Assembly: GCA_964420365.1 (NCBI GenBank)
Contig: CAYQTA010000060.1
Coordinates: 62,001 to 126,000 of the forward strand
DNA from: JAMOQA01 sp964420365
GTDB taxonomy: Bacteria; Acidobacteriota; Polarisedimenticolia; J045
Direction: 5' to 3'
Length of the DNA stretch: 64,000 nt
The notes under the pieces are model-generated. The model saw only the letters and a program-made list of their open reading frames with translations. It did no database searches and had not been told where the DNA came from. This document shows, piece after piece, positions 24,060 to 32,418 of the stretch; the first letter of the stretch is position 1; every line of letters starts with the position of its first letter. The translations under genes were made by a program, and so were the position numbers.

Positions 24060-24443
24060 TCAGGAGACGCGGGGAATGCCCCAGGTCCGCAGGAACATCA
24101 CGATCCCGATCACCACCAGGCCGAGGGCGAACACGCGACGCAGGAGCAGGGACGGGACCTGCCCTGCCAGGAGGGCGCCGACCCACGCACCGACGACGAA
24201 CCCGGCGATCACGAGCAGGCCGGGCACGAGCGCGACGTGTCCCTGTCGCCAGTACTCGACAAGCGCCAGGATCGACACCGGCGCCACGACGACCAGCAGG
24301 GTCGTTCCCTGCGCGAGCTTCTGCGGCATCCCGGCGACCAGGAGGAGCCCCAGGATCACCGCGATCCCGCCACCCACCCCGAGGAACCCCATGACGAGCC
24401 CGGAGAACAGCCCGATGACCAGGTACAGGACCGCCTCGTGCAC
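24060..24443 (-). CDS. Half-size TauE/SafE (DUF81) membrane protein
   Basis: Inner-membrane protein of 127 residues with four hydrophobic segments. The start has the TauE/SafE signature (IGLFSGLVMGFLGVGGGIAVILGLLLVAGMPQKLAQGT). Full TauE proteins have about 250 residues and two such halves; this is one half and probably works as a dimer. I chose the GTG at 24443 because GGAAAGGAGG precedes it by 5 nt. The family exports sulfite, sulfoacetate or other anions, and some members travel with metal genes. It lies 64 nt downstream of ntrX and upstream of the Cys protein and receptor. Confidence 0.85.
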   Translation of the reverse strand: MHEAVLYLVIGLFSGLVMGFLGVGGGIAVILGLLLVAGMPQKLAQGTTLLVVVAPVSILALVEYWRQGHVALVPGLLVIAGFVVGAWVGALLAGQVPSLLLRRVFALGLVVIGIVMFLRTWGIPRVS

Positions 24444-24507
24444 CGGAACCTCCTTTCCGGACCCGGCAGCATGCCCCGCCACCGGAGCGCGGCGCAACGC
24501 CCGGGAT

Positions 24508-25836
24508 TCAGGCGGCGCCCCCGCCGAGCCGCTCCAGTCGCCGCCGCAGTTCCTCCGGCGGGATCCCGAGCCGCCGGGAGGCGCGCTCGAGATCCCCCCC
24601 GACCTCGGCCAGGTGACGCTCGAGCCAGGCCCGCTCGAAACCGTCGAGGATCGACTGGACGATCGTGTCGTCTCCGTCTCCCGTTCCCAGGTGTGCCGGC
24701 AGGTCCCCGGCGGTCACGCGCGGACCCGGGACGAGGAGCACGATCCGCTCGAGCACGCGCTTGAGCTCGCGCACGTTGCCCGGCCACGAGTACGAGAGAA
24801 GAACCCTCATCGCCGCCGGCGTGACCTCGAGCGGCTCCCGCGCGTACTCCCGGCAGAGTTCGACCAGGAACCGTTGCACGAGCTCCGGGATGTCTTCACG
24901 CCTCTCCCGCAGCGGCGGCACCTCGATCACGTGGGGAAACGCGGCGAGGAACTGGCCGGAAAGCTGGCCCCGCTCCTCCAGCCGCTCGGGTGGCTCCAGC
25001 AGGCCCAGGACCAGCAGGGGCTCGGAGCGAACCCTGCGACGTCCCCCCGGCTCCGGGAACTCCCCGGTTTCCATCCCGACCAGGAGTGATTCCTGGACGA
25101 TCGGGGGCAGCATGTCGGCGTTCTCGAGGTAGAGCGTCCCCTCGTCGGCCAGGAGCAGCCGCCCGGGATCGTCCCCTCCCCGTCCTCCGTTCCCGTACAG
25201 GGCGCGCAGGAGCCGCTCCCGCGGAAGCGCGGAGACCTGCACGTCCAGGAACGGGCCCTCCGGTCGCAGGCCATGCTGGGAGATCCACCGGGCGGCGAGG
25301 CGCCTGCCCGATCCCTTCTCCCCGTAGAGCAGGATCGGGCGCCCGTCCGTCGCGCCGGCGAGGGCGACGCGGAGGCGCTCGACCGCCGGCGAACGCCCGA
25401 GAAACTCCGCTTCCCGCCGGAGTTGCGCCCGCAGGGCACGATTCCTTCGCTCGAGCCGCGCGTGCCGCAGCGCGTTCGCCGTAACGAGCAGCACCCGGTC
25501 GAGGGAAAGCGGCTTCTCGACGAAATCGTACGCCCCCAGCTTGGTCGCCCGGACCGCCGTCTCGATCGTCCCGTGACCCGAGATCATCACGACCGGGGCC
25601 GGCACCCCTCGCTCGCGAAGCAGCCGGAGCGCCTCGATGCCGTCGATGCCGGGAAGCCAGACGTCAAGGAAGATCACGTCCGGCACGCGGCGAACCGCCA
25701 GGTCCACGCCCTCCTCCCCCGACGCCGCCTCGAGCACCTCGTATCCCTCGTCCGCGAGTATCTCGCCGAGCGTGCGCCGGATCGGCTCCTCGTCATCGAT
25801 CACCAGCACGAGCCCGGTCGCGTCACCGACAGTCAT
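24508..25836 (-). CDS. NtrX/NtrC-type response regulator with degenerate AAA+ domain (no GAFTGA)
   Basis: 442 residues: receiver domain (residues ~8-120; D14, D15, phospho-acceptor D58, K108), AAA+ domain (~145-375) and Fis-type helix-turn-helix (LERHLAEVGGDLERASRRLGIPPEEL, end). The ATPase part is unusual. Walker A is GEKGSGRR at 172-179, with Arg for the key Lys. The GAFTGA loop that touches sigma-54 is absent (212-228 reads ALYGNGGRGGDDPGRLL). The Walker B region reads GTLYLENAD at 233-241, without the DE pair. It is therefore unlikely to activate sigma-54 and may regulate sigma-70 promoters or repress. The ATG at 25836 overlaps the end of the kinase gene by 14 nt. Confidence 0.9.
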   Translation of the reverse strand: MTVGDATGLVLVIDDEEPIRRTLGEILADEGYEVLEAASGEEGVDLAVRRVPDVIFLDVWLPGIDGIEALRLLRERGVPAPVVMISGHGTIETAVRATKLGAYDFVEKPLSLDRVLLVTANALRHARLERRNRALRAQLRREAEFLGRSPAVERLRVALAGATDGRPILLYGEKGSGRRLAARWISQHGLRPEGPFLDVQVSALPRERLLRALYGNGGRGGDDPGRLLLADEGTLYLENADMLPPIVQESLLVGMETGEFPEPGGRRRVRSEPLLVLGLLEPPERLEERGQLSGQFLAAFPHVIEVPPLRERREDIPELVQRFLVELCREYAREPLEVTPAAMRVLLSYSWPGNVRELKRVLERIVLLVPGPRVTAGDLPAHLGTGDGDDTIVQSILDGFERAWLERHLAEVGGDLERASRRLGIPPEELRRRLERLGGGAA

Positions 25837-28051
25837 CGTCGTTCCTTCCTCCCGTTCCTCGCCCACTCGCCTCGTCGGAGACACCGGGCGCTCCCGGCGC
25901 CGCCGGGAGTTCCACGATCATCCGCGTCCCGCCCCCCTCCGCCTCCTCCGCCCGGACCCGGCCCCCCATCTCGGTGACCAGCTGATGCACGATCGCGAGG
26001 CCCAGGCCCGTTCCGCCCGGTCGTCGCGAGAAGTTCACCTGGAACAACCTCCGCCGGTCCTCCGGCGGGATCCCGGGCCCGTCATCGATCACTTCGACCA
26101 CGACCGAATGGTGGCCCGGGTGGGAGCGGGCCACCACGCGGATCTCGCCGGACCGCCCGACGGCCTGCACGGCATTGTCGAGCAGGTTGATCAGCACGCG
26201 ACGAAACGCCTCCCGGTCCAGCCGATGCTCGGGAAGTTCCTCCGCCAGGTCCGGGCGGAACGTGATTCCCGGGTGCGCGTCCCGGTAGAGGGCCAGTGCC
26301 TCGCGGATCACCTCCCGCACGTCACCCCCCTGCAGGCGGACCTCGGGCAGGCGCGCGAAGCGGGAGAACTCGGCCACCAGGTTCCGGAGCGACTCCACCT
26401 CCCGTACGATCGTGGCGACGACCTCCTCGACGACCTCCCCGGCACTCGCCGGGTCCTTCTGGAACCTCCGCAGCAACCGCTCCGCCGACAGGCGAATCGG
26501 GGTCAACGGGTTCTTGATCTCGTGGGCCACCTTCCGCGCCACCTCGGCCCAGGCAGCCGTCCGCTCCGCCCGGCGAAGCGAGGTCAGGTCCTCCAGTACG
26601 ACGAGGATCCCCTCGTGATCGGCCGCGAGGGCGAACCTCTCCGCCGTCACCTCGAGAGAGACCCGACCTCCCGGCAGGTCGAGCGGAACCTCCTCCACGA
26701 CCCGGTCGACCTCGCCCGCCAGGAGCGGCGCGAGCGCGTCCCTCAGTTCCCGCCGTTGCTCGCCCAGGGCCACTTCGAGCGGTGTCCCGGGTGCCATCCG
26801 CTCCAGTCGCAGGAGCTCGAGGGCACGGGCGTTGACCAGGGTGACCTTCCCCCGACCGTCCAGGCTCAGTACGCCGACCGGGATCGCCTCGAGGAGCATC
26901 TCGATGTACCGCCGGCGCGCGTCGAGGGCCTGGCGTCCACGCTGGATCTCCTCGGCCATCCTGTTGAACGAGGTGGCCAGTCGGCCGATCTCGTCGTCTC
27001 CTCCCTCGGACACCCGCCACGAGAAGTCCCCCGCGGCGAGCGCCTCGGTCGCGCGGGACAGCTCCCCGATCGGGCCGGTAACCTGGCGCGCGATCCGGAA
27101 GCCCGCCCAGACGGAGGCGAACAGGACGAGGACGGTCAGCAGGAGGAAGAGGGCGATGTAGAGGCGCTGCACGGCGGGTCGGCGCCGGGCGATCGACTCG
27201 ATCTCGTCCCGGTTCAGCGCCACCGCGTCGAGCTGACGGGCCACACGCTCGGGCAACCACCCGACCGCGAACACGGCGCTCCGGATCTCCCCCGCCTCGC
27301 GGCACGGGACGACCGCCACGGCTCGCCAGCCGTACGGCAGTCGCTCGCCGCGCACGATGGGAGCCGCCTCCCCGAACACCTCCCGGACGAGATCCCCGGG
27401 GATCCTGCCGAGCTCGCCGCTCCTGGCGGCCGGGCCCTCGTCGCGGACCGGGACGGCCACGACGAGCGGCGCTCCCTCCCTCGAAACCACCCCCAGGGCA
27501 GCGAGATCGTACCGCCGAAGCAGTTCGCGCAGCACCGCCCGGCCATCGCCCTCCGGGGGCGGGACGCAGCCCGGACCCCGGGCAAGGTCGGCGGCCACCT
27601 GCATGGCGACGTGACGCACGCGCCGCAGCTCCCGGGCCTGGACGGTATCCGCCGCCCGCGCGGCCTCGCGCAGTACCCGGCTCACGTCGGGGGGGGCCAG
27701 GTCCTTCAGGGTACGATGCACGACCGTGATGGCCGTGACGAACAGGAAGAGCGACGGAACGAGCACCAGGAGCAGGAACGCGAGGACGACCCTCACCTGG
27801 AGGCGGGAGCCGATCGGCCCCCGTCTCTCGGCCAGGACCTGGCCCAGGTTTCGAACCATCACCCAGGCAAGCCCCAGGGAGACGACGACGATCGTCGCCG
27901 CCAGCGCCGCGAGCAGCGTCTTGTCGGTGGCCAGCCGCGTGTCGCCGAGCTTGCCCCGCTCGATCACGTAGTAGAGGAGCGTCGCGAGCACGAGCAACCC
28001 CGTGACGACCGCGACGACCACCCGATCCGTGCGGATCCTGCCGGTGGGCAC
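25823..28051 (-). CDS. ntrY: NtrY-like membrane sensor histidine kinase
   Basis: 742-residue kinase that would phosphorylate the regulator downstream. Order: membrane helices near residues 12-30, 45-65 and 88-112; a periplasmic sensor (~115-290) with a single Cys in GCVPPPEG; another helix (~297-320); HAMP (RIARQVTGPIGELSRATEALAAG); a PAS domain (IEMLLEAIPVGVLSLDGRGKV); the H-box AHEIKNPLTPIRLSAERLL; and an ATPase domain with LLDNAVQAVG, DDGPGIPPEDR and GGTGLGLAIV. This architecture is that of NtrY. It starts 9 nt after lpxC, so envelope synthesis and this two-component system share a transcript. Confidence 0.92.
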   Translation of the reverse strand: MPTGRIRTDRVVVAVVTGLLVLATLLYYVIERGKLGDTRLATDKTLLAALAATIVVVSLGLAWVMVRNLGQVLAERRGPIGSRLQVRVVLAFLLLVLVPSLFLFVTAITVVHRTLKDLAPPDVSRVLREAARAADTVQARELRRVRHVAMQVAADLARGPGCVPPPEGDGRAVLRELLRRYDLAALGVVSREGAPLVVAVPVRDEGPAARSGELGRIPGDLVREVFGEAAPIVRGERLPYGWRAVAVVPCREAGEIRSAVFAVGWLPERVARQLDAVALNRDEIESIARRRPAVQRLYIALFLLLTVLVLFASVWAGFRIARQVTGPIGELSRATEALAAGDFSWRVSEGGDDEIGRLATSFNRMAEEIQRGRQALDARRRYIEMLLEAIPVGVLSLDGRGKVTLVNARALELLRLERMAPGTPLEVALGEQRRELRDALAPLLAGEVDRVVEEVPLDLPGGRVSLEVTAERFALAADHEGILVVLEDLTSLRRAERTAAWAEVARKVAHEIKNPLTPIRLSAERLLRRFQKDPASAGEVVEEVVATIVREVESLRNLVAEFSRFARLPEVRLQGGDVREVIREALALYRDAHPGITFRPDLAEELPEHRLDREAFRRVLINLLDNAVQAVGRSGEIRVVARSHPGHHSVVVEVIDDGPGIPPEDRRRLFQVNFSRRPGGTGLGLAIVHQLVTEMGGRVRAEEAEGGGTRMIVELPAAPGAPGVSDEASGRGTGGRNDDDCR

Positions 28052-28060
28052 GGCGACTCC

Positions 28061-28969
28061 TCAGGAAGGCTGCCGGCCGGGGGACACCGGGTGTGCCCGC
28101 GCCGCGGGGGAATCCCAGTCCCCCTCCAGGACGACGGCATCCTGGTGGGCCAGGAGAGCGTCCACCAGCCGCCCGTGCAGGTCGTGCCCGGACCTCCAGG
28201 CCAGCAGGCGACCCTCCAGCCGGCACCCGAGAAGGGCGAGGTCTCCCACGAGATCGAGGAGCTTGTGACGGACGAACTCGTCGGGAAACCGGAGCGGTCC
28301 ACCCAGGATGCCCTCTTCTCCGACGACGATCGCGTTGTCCGTGCTGCCCCCCCGGGCGAGTCCCGCGCGCCGCAGCATCTCGATGTCACGGACCAGGCCG
28401 AACGTGCGCGCCGGGGCCAGCTTCGCGAGGAAGTCGCTCTCCCTGTCCAGGCGAACGGTCAGCTCCTGGAACCCCACGTGCTCGTCGTCGAAGTCGATCG
28501 CCGCGGTGAGAACGAGCCCGCCGGGACCGGGATGCACCTCGATCCGTCGCTCGTCGTCGCCAACGACGACGGGGCGGGTCACGACCATCTTCCGCCGGGG
28601 GCGACCCTGCTCGACGCATCCTGCGGCCAGGAGCGCCCGCGCGAACGGGAGCGCAGAACCATCCAGGATCGGGACCTCCGGACCCTCGAGCACGAGGCGC
28701 GCGTTGTCGATCCCGAGGGCGTAGAGGGCCGCCAGGAGGTGCTCGGGCGTCTCGACGCGCACCCCGTTCCGCGACAGGCTGCTCGCATGGACCATCCCGG
28801 CACGAAACTGCTGCAGCGCCGGCACTTCTGCGCCACCGAGGTCGGCGCGGACGAAGACGAGGCCGGTCCCCGCGGCAGCCGGTTCCACGGTCAGCCGCGC
28901 GGGCTCCCCGCGATGGAGACCGACGCCTTCCAGCCGAACCGGCTCGCGGACGGTCTTCTGCAGCTCCAT
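28061..28969 (-). CDS. lpxC: UDP-3-O-acyl-N-acetylglucosamine deacetylase LpxC
   Basis: Zinc deacetylase and committed step of lipid A synthesis. It has 302 residues, near the family length. Zinc ligands are H77 (PEHLLAAL), H235 and D239 (FVRHKLLDLVGDLALLG), and the catalytic His262 is in SGHDLHGRL. The ATG at 28969 sits only 6 nt downstream of a TAGAAT -10 box, so the transcript probably begins at or next to the start codon. The 20-30 residues at the C-terminus are longer than in E. coli and Pro-rich. First gene of lpxC-ntrY-ntrX. Confidence 0.95.
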   Translation of the reverse strand: MELQKTVREPVRLEGVGLHRGEPARLTVEPAAAGTGLVFVRADLGGAEVPALQQFRAGMVHASSLSRNGVRVETPEHLLAALYALGIDNARLVLEGPEVPILDGSALPFARALLAAGCVEQGRPRRKMVVTRPVVVGDDERRIEVHPGPGGLVLTAAIDFDDEHVGFQELTVRLDRESDFLAKLAPARTFGLVRDIEMLRRAGLARGGSTDNAIVVGEEGILGGPLRFPDEFVRHKLLDLVGDLALLGCRLEGRLLAWRSGHDLHGRLVDALLAHQDAVVLEGDWDSPAARAHPVSPGRQPS

Positions 28970-28975
28970 GGCGCG

Positions 28976-29005
28976 ATTCTACCCACGGTGGAGCAGGGCT
29001 TTCAC
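28976..29005 (-). promoter_or_regulatory. Candidate leaderless promoter of lpxC-ntrYX
   Basis: Minus strand: -35-like GTGAAA (29005-29000; 4 of 6), an 18-nt spacer, and -10 TAGAAT (28981-28976; 5 of 6). Transcription would begin about 7 nt downstream, at or beside the lpxC ATG (28969), giving an mRNA with no 5' leader. Confidence 0.5.
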
Positions 29006-29185
29006 CACCGAATCGACAGGAGAAGCTGCTTCCTGGTGTCCGAACCCCCGCCCGGCAGCGGGCGGCGAGGGTGGCTGCCCCCTCGTCACGGGCGACCACC
29101 GGCCGGGACCCGAGCACCTGCTCCCTCCCGGCACGCCCGTCGGGACTCGTGGCACGACACGCCGAGCGGTCCGTTGCACGATGGG

Positions 29186-29215
29186 TTGACCGGCCGCGAG
29201 GGCAGGCCTGACAAT
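29186..29215 (+). promoter_or_regulatory. Candidate sigma-70 promoter of the GAF-like gene
   Basis: TTGACC (29186-29191), an 18-nt spacer and GACAAT (29210-29215). The predicted start is near 29222, leaving a leader of about 70 nt before the ATG at 29295. Confidence 0.5.
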
Positions 29216-29294
29216 AGCCGAAGCCCCGTGGCCAGCCCCGGCGCCCATCGACCGGCACAGGGAGCGTGGTCGGTTCGCAGCGGTGGAGGACGAG

Positions 29295-30635
29295 ATGCCG
29301 AGTCGGTCCCTCAGCCAGGACACCATCCGCGAGGTCGTCGATTCCGTCGCCCGGGCCCTCGAAGCGGTTCCCCGGGCCCTCGAGCAACAGCTCTCGGCGG
29401 TCGAGGTGCCGCTTCCATCACCGGCCACGCCGGAACGCCTGGTCGGCGCCCTCCGGTCCCTTCGCGAGGCGGCGGCCCAGGTGGACCTCCTCCGCAGGCT
29501 GCTCGCCGAGGTGGCCGAGCAGGGAGCCCGTGCCGCCCTGTTCGTCCTCCGGGAAGGCCGCCTCGTCGGGTGGGAAGGTACGCGGTTCGACGACGAGCCC
29601 GAGCTGGCCGGGGACATCTCCACCCGCGCCCTCCCGGAAAGCGCACCGGCGGTGGTCCGCGTGCTCGAGACGGGCGTTCCCGTCGGCTGCACCGTCGACG
29701 GCGACCTCCCGGTACCCGACTTCGGCCAGACCCTTCGCGGGGAAGCCTGGCTCTATCCGCTTCGCGTGATGGACCGGGTGGCCGCCGTCCTCTACGTCGA
29801 TCCGGTCGGGACGGAAACCCCGGACCTTCACGGGATAGCGGTCCTGGTCGAGGCGGCCGGCCTCGTCGTGGAACGCATGGCGGCGGTCCGGGCCGGCGCG
29901 AGCGTCACGGCTCCGTCCGCTCCGTCCGTGAGCCAGCCCGTTGCCACGACAACGAGGGAGCAGGACACCACCGACGAGGCCGTGGCCGGGGAAACCGGCA
30001 CCCAGGAGGACGGGAACGGGGCCGCGTCCCGCCCGACGGGGGCTGACGGGGAGGCCACGCCAGGAGAGGCCGCGGGCTCGCCTTCCGAGCGGTCGGACGC
30101 GGGGCTCTCCGGCACCACGCCGGAAGACGACGAGTTTTCCGCCGTCGAGGTCGCCCTGGAACTCGAGGATACGCCCGGAGACGCCGAGGCCTCGGCCTCG
30201 ACCCCGTCGAGGCCAGGGACCGGGGACGCGGGCGACACGAGGGAGCCGCGGGAGGAACAGGCCGCTACCCCGGGGGAAGCGTCCACCGAGGAGAAGAACG
30301 AGACGGACACGGACGCCGGCTTCGAAATCATGACCCCGGAAGAGCTCGGGGTGGAGGAAACCGGTGATGCGGCGGAGGAGGACGCCCGCCGTTTCGCCCG
30401 TCTCCTGATGCAGGAGATCATGCTCTACCACCGGGATGACGTGGAGCAGGGGAGGGCGACGCACAGCATCCTCGCTCGCCTGGCCGAACCGATCGCCAAC
30501 GCGCGGCGACTCTACGAGCAGCGCGTTCCAGAGACCCATCCGGGCCGGATGGCCTGGTTCGAGGAGGAGATGATCCGGATCCTCGCCGAGGGAGACCCGG
30601 ACCTCCTCGGGCAACCGGAAAGCCAGGAAGCCTGA
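29295..30635 (+). CDS. GAF-like domain protein with acidic linker and C-terminal RFARLL helical domain
   Basis: 446 residues. Residues ~1-70 are helical (SQDTIREVVDSVARALEAVP), ~75-195 form a GAF-like domain (ARAALFVLREGRLVGWEG ... LYPLRVMDRVAAVLYVDPVG), and ~205-345 are an acidic, Ser/Thr/Gly-rich disordered linker. The C-terminal ~90 residues carry DARRFARLLMQEIMLYHRDDVEQGR and PIANARRLYEQRVPE, a helical motif I associate with many acidobacterial and deltaproteobacterial regulatory proteins. The ATG at 29295 has GGAGG 5 nt upstream; a GTG at 29283 is possible. Function unknown; a polarity or signalling adaptor is only a guess. Confidence 0.8.
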   Translation: MPSRSLSQDTIREVVDSVARALEAVPRALEQQLSAVEVPLPSPATPERLVGALRSLREAAAQVDLLRRLLAEVAEQGARAALFVLREGRLVGWEGTRFDDEPELAGDISTRALPESAPAVVRVLETGVPVGCTVDGDLPVPDFGQTLRGEAWLYPLRVMDRVAAVLYVDPVGTETPDLHGIAVLVEAAGLVVERMAAVRAGASVTAPSAPSVSQPVATTTREQDTTDEAVAGETGTQEDGNGAASRPTGADGEATPGEAAGSPSERSDAGLSGTTPEDDEFSAVEVALELEDTPGDAEASASTPSRPGTGDAGDTREPREEQAATPGEASTEEKNETDTDAGFEIMTPEELGVEETGDAAEEDARRFARLLMQEIMLYHRDDVEQGRATHSILARLAEPIANARRLYEQRVPETHPGRMAWFEEEMIRILAEGDPDLLGQPESQEA

Positions 30636-30728
30636 CGAGCGGCTCCCGCCCATCGCGTAGCCGAGCGAGGTCTCGGGAGGGAACCTTACGTTCGTCCAGG
30701 GTACCGTCGGCGCCCGGGAGCCGTCACG

Positions 30729-31652
30729 TTGACGAACAACCGCGAACACGAACGGGACCGGCCCATCGCTGGGCATGCGCGCCCCGGGAGGTCCGCCACT
30801 CCGTGGGGGGATGGCGCGCTGCTGTTCTGCGCCCTCGCCTGGGGCGCCACGTTCATCACCGCACGCCACGCACTCTCGGCCGTCAGTCCCCTCCTCCTCA
30901 ACACGCTCCGCTTTGCGCTGGCCACCGCGGTCCTGCTCCCTTTCGCCGTCCGACGCCCCCGGCAGCTTCTCGGCGCCGCACGCTGGGGGGGGGTCCTGGC
31001 GGTCCTCCTCACCGCGGGATTCGCCCTCCAGGTGCTCGGTCTCCAGCGGATCGGCGCCGCGCGTTCCGCGTTCCTGACGGCGTTCTACGCCCTGTTCACC
31101 CCGCCCCTCGAATGGCTGGTGACTCGCCGACGTCCACCGGTCCGCATCTTCGCCGGGACCGGGATCGCCCTTGCCGGCATCGGCGTGATGACGGGAGCCG
31201 GCCTGGCCACGCCGAGCCTGGCGGGGGACCTGCTTACCCTTGCCTGCGCTGTCGTGTTCGCGGGGCAGATGGTCACCCTGCACCGGGCGCTGGACCACCA
31301 CCCGCCACTCCCCCTGGCGACCGTCCAGATTGCCGGAACCGCCCTGCTGTCCGCGTTGCTCGTCCCCGTCTCCGGCCCCTTCCGGTTTCACCCGACCCCC
31401 GTCGTCCTCGCCGAGATCGGGTTCCTCGGCATCGTGGCCACGGCCCTGCTCCTGGGTCTCCAGGCCTGGGGCCAGGAGCGGACAACCCCCTCGCGCGCCG
31501 GACTGCTCTTCTCGCTGGAACCGGTCTTCGCGGCGATGTTCGCCTGGATGGCCGGGGAATCGATGACCCCGCGCGAGATCGCCGGGGCCACCCTGGTGAT
31601 GGCGGGAATCCTCTGGGCCATCAGGCCGGGAACGGAGCCCACGTCCCCCTGA
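30729..31652 (+). CDS. EamA/DMT-family transporter
   Basis: Inner-membrane permease of 307 residues with about ten helices in two EamA repeats (first repeat from LLFCALAWGATFITARHALS; second near residue 150-290, with GLLFSLEPVFAAMFAWMAGESM). Members export metabolites or amino acids; the substrate here is unknown. No ATG lies upstream of the first helix, so the TTG at 30729 (GGAG about 8 nt before) is the best start. The gene's last 32 nt overlap the 3' end of dapF on the other strand. Confidence 0.85.
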   Translation: MTNNREHERDRPIAGHARPGRSATPWGDGALLFCALAWGATFITARHALSAVSPLLLNTLRFALATAVLLPFAVRRPRQLLGAARWGGVLAVLLTAGFALQVLGLQRIGAARSAFLTAFYALFTPPLEWLVTRRRPPVRIFAGTGIALAGIGVMTGAGLATPSLAGDLLTLACAVVFAGQMVTLHRALDHHPPLPLATVQIAGTALLSALLVPVSGPFRFHPTPVVLAEIGFLGIVATALLLGLQAWGQERTTPSRAGLLFSLEPVFAAMFAWMAGESMTPREIAGATLVMAGILWAIRPGTEPTSP

Positions 31653-32418
31653 ACACGATCCTCGCCGGTCCCTCGAGCGTCGCGGAGCTCCCGCTCGTCG
31701 TCCGCACGACGAGCGGCGCTCCCCCCGGGGGAACCACTTCCACGGCGCTGCCGGGCTCACCCCACCACGCGGCGGCAGCCAGGGCCGCACTCCCGCAGGC
31801 CAGCGTCTCGCCCGCACCCCGCTCCCGCGTTCTCACGTGCAGCCGCCTCCCCTGCCCCGCCACGACGGTCACGTTCGGATCCTCGAGGCCGGTGGCCTCC
31901 TCCACGGCCCGCGCCAGCCTCTCGAGCGACAGCGTCTCGAGTTCCGACACGGGGACGCCGACGACGACGTGGGCAACGCCCACCGTCCAACTGCTGGCCG
32001 GCAGACGCCGATCCCCGAGGCGAACCACGAACTCCCCGGCCAGCTCCGGGGCCGGCAGCGAGAGGCGCACCCGTCCCTTCGCGAGGACGACCTCCGCCCG
32101 GGCCACCAGGCCGGGAAAGGCGACCTCCAGCGGTCCCTCGACCCACCCCTCCCGCGCGGCGAGCAGCGCGACGCACCGGGCGCCGTTTCCGCAAAACGCG
32201 GCCGGGGAACCGTCCGCGTTCCAGTAGCCCACGCGAACGCGACCTCCCGCGACGTCGAGCACGACGAGGAGCCCGTCCGCACCCACGCCGTGCCGCCGCT
32301 CGCACAGGGCCCGTGCCAGGAGCGGCGGTTCCACGGGCGGGATCACCGAGCGGCCATCGACCAGCACGAAGTCGTTTCCCGCCCCTTCCAGCTTCCAGAA
32401 CGCGACTCCCGTGCTCAC
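31621..32418 (-). CDS. dapF: Diaminopimelate epimerase
   Basis: Converts LL- to meso-diaminopimelate for lysine and peptidoglycan. The 265 residues are close to the family size. The N-terminal EGAGNDFVLVDG is diagnostic; catalytic Cys76 is in AFCGNGARC and the second Cys in TLACGSAALAAAA after RERGAGE. The GTG at 32418 overlaps the lipoprotein gene stop (GTGA). Its 3' end overlaps the convergent EamA gene. Confidence 0.95.
   Translation of the reverse strand: MSTGVAFWKLEGAGNDFVLVDGRSVIPPVEPPLLARALCERRHGVGADGLLVVLDVAGGRVRVGYWNADGSPAAFCGNGARCVALLAAREGWVEGPLEVAFPGLVARAEVVLAKGRVRLSLPAPELAGEFVVRLGDRRLPASSWTVGVAHVVVGVPVSELETLSLERLARAVEEATGLEDPNVTVVAGQGRRLHVRTRERGAGETLACGSAALAAAAWWGEPGSAVEVVPPGGAPLVVRTTSGSSATLEGPARIVFRGTWAPFPA

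Larger units (their letters stand above)
28970..29294. other. Divergent intergenic region between lpxC and the GAF-like gene (325 nt)
   Basis: No coding sequence is supportable. It holds a minus-strand promoter beside lpxC (28976-29005) and a plus-strand promoter candidate (29186-29215). The remaining ~180 nt are GC-rich with no clear repeat or RNA fold that I can identify. Confidence 0.6.

Noticed and set aside
29120..29165. GGCACG sequences between lpxC and the GAF-like gene
   Set aside because: GGCACG occurs twice, but neither copy has GC at the required 10-nt spacing, so they are not sigma-54 promoters.
25637..30046. Open frame of 1469 codons on the plus strand
   Set aside because: Antisense to lpxC, ntrY and ntrX; no domain and biased composition.
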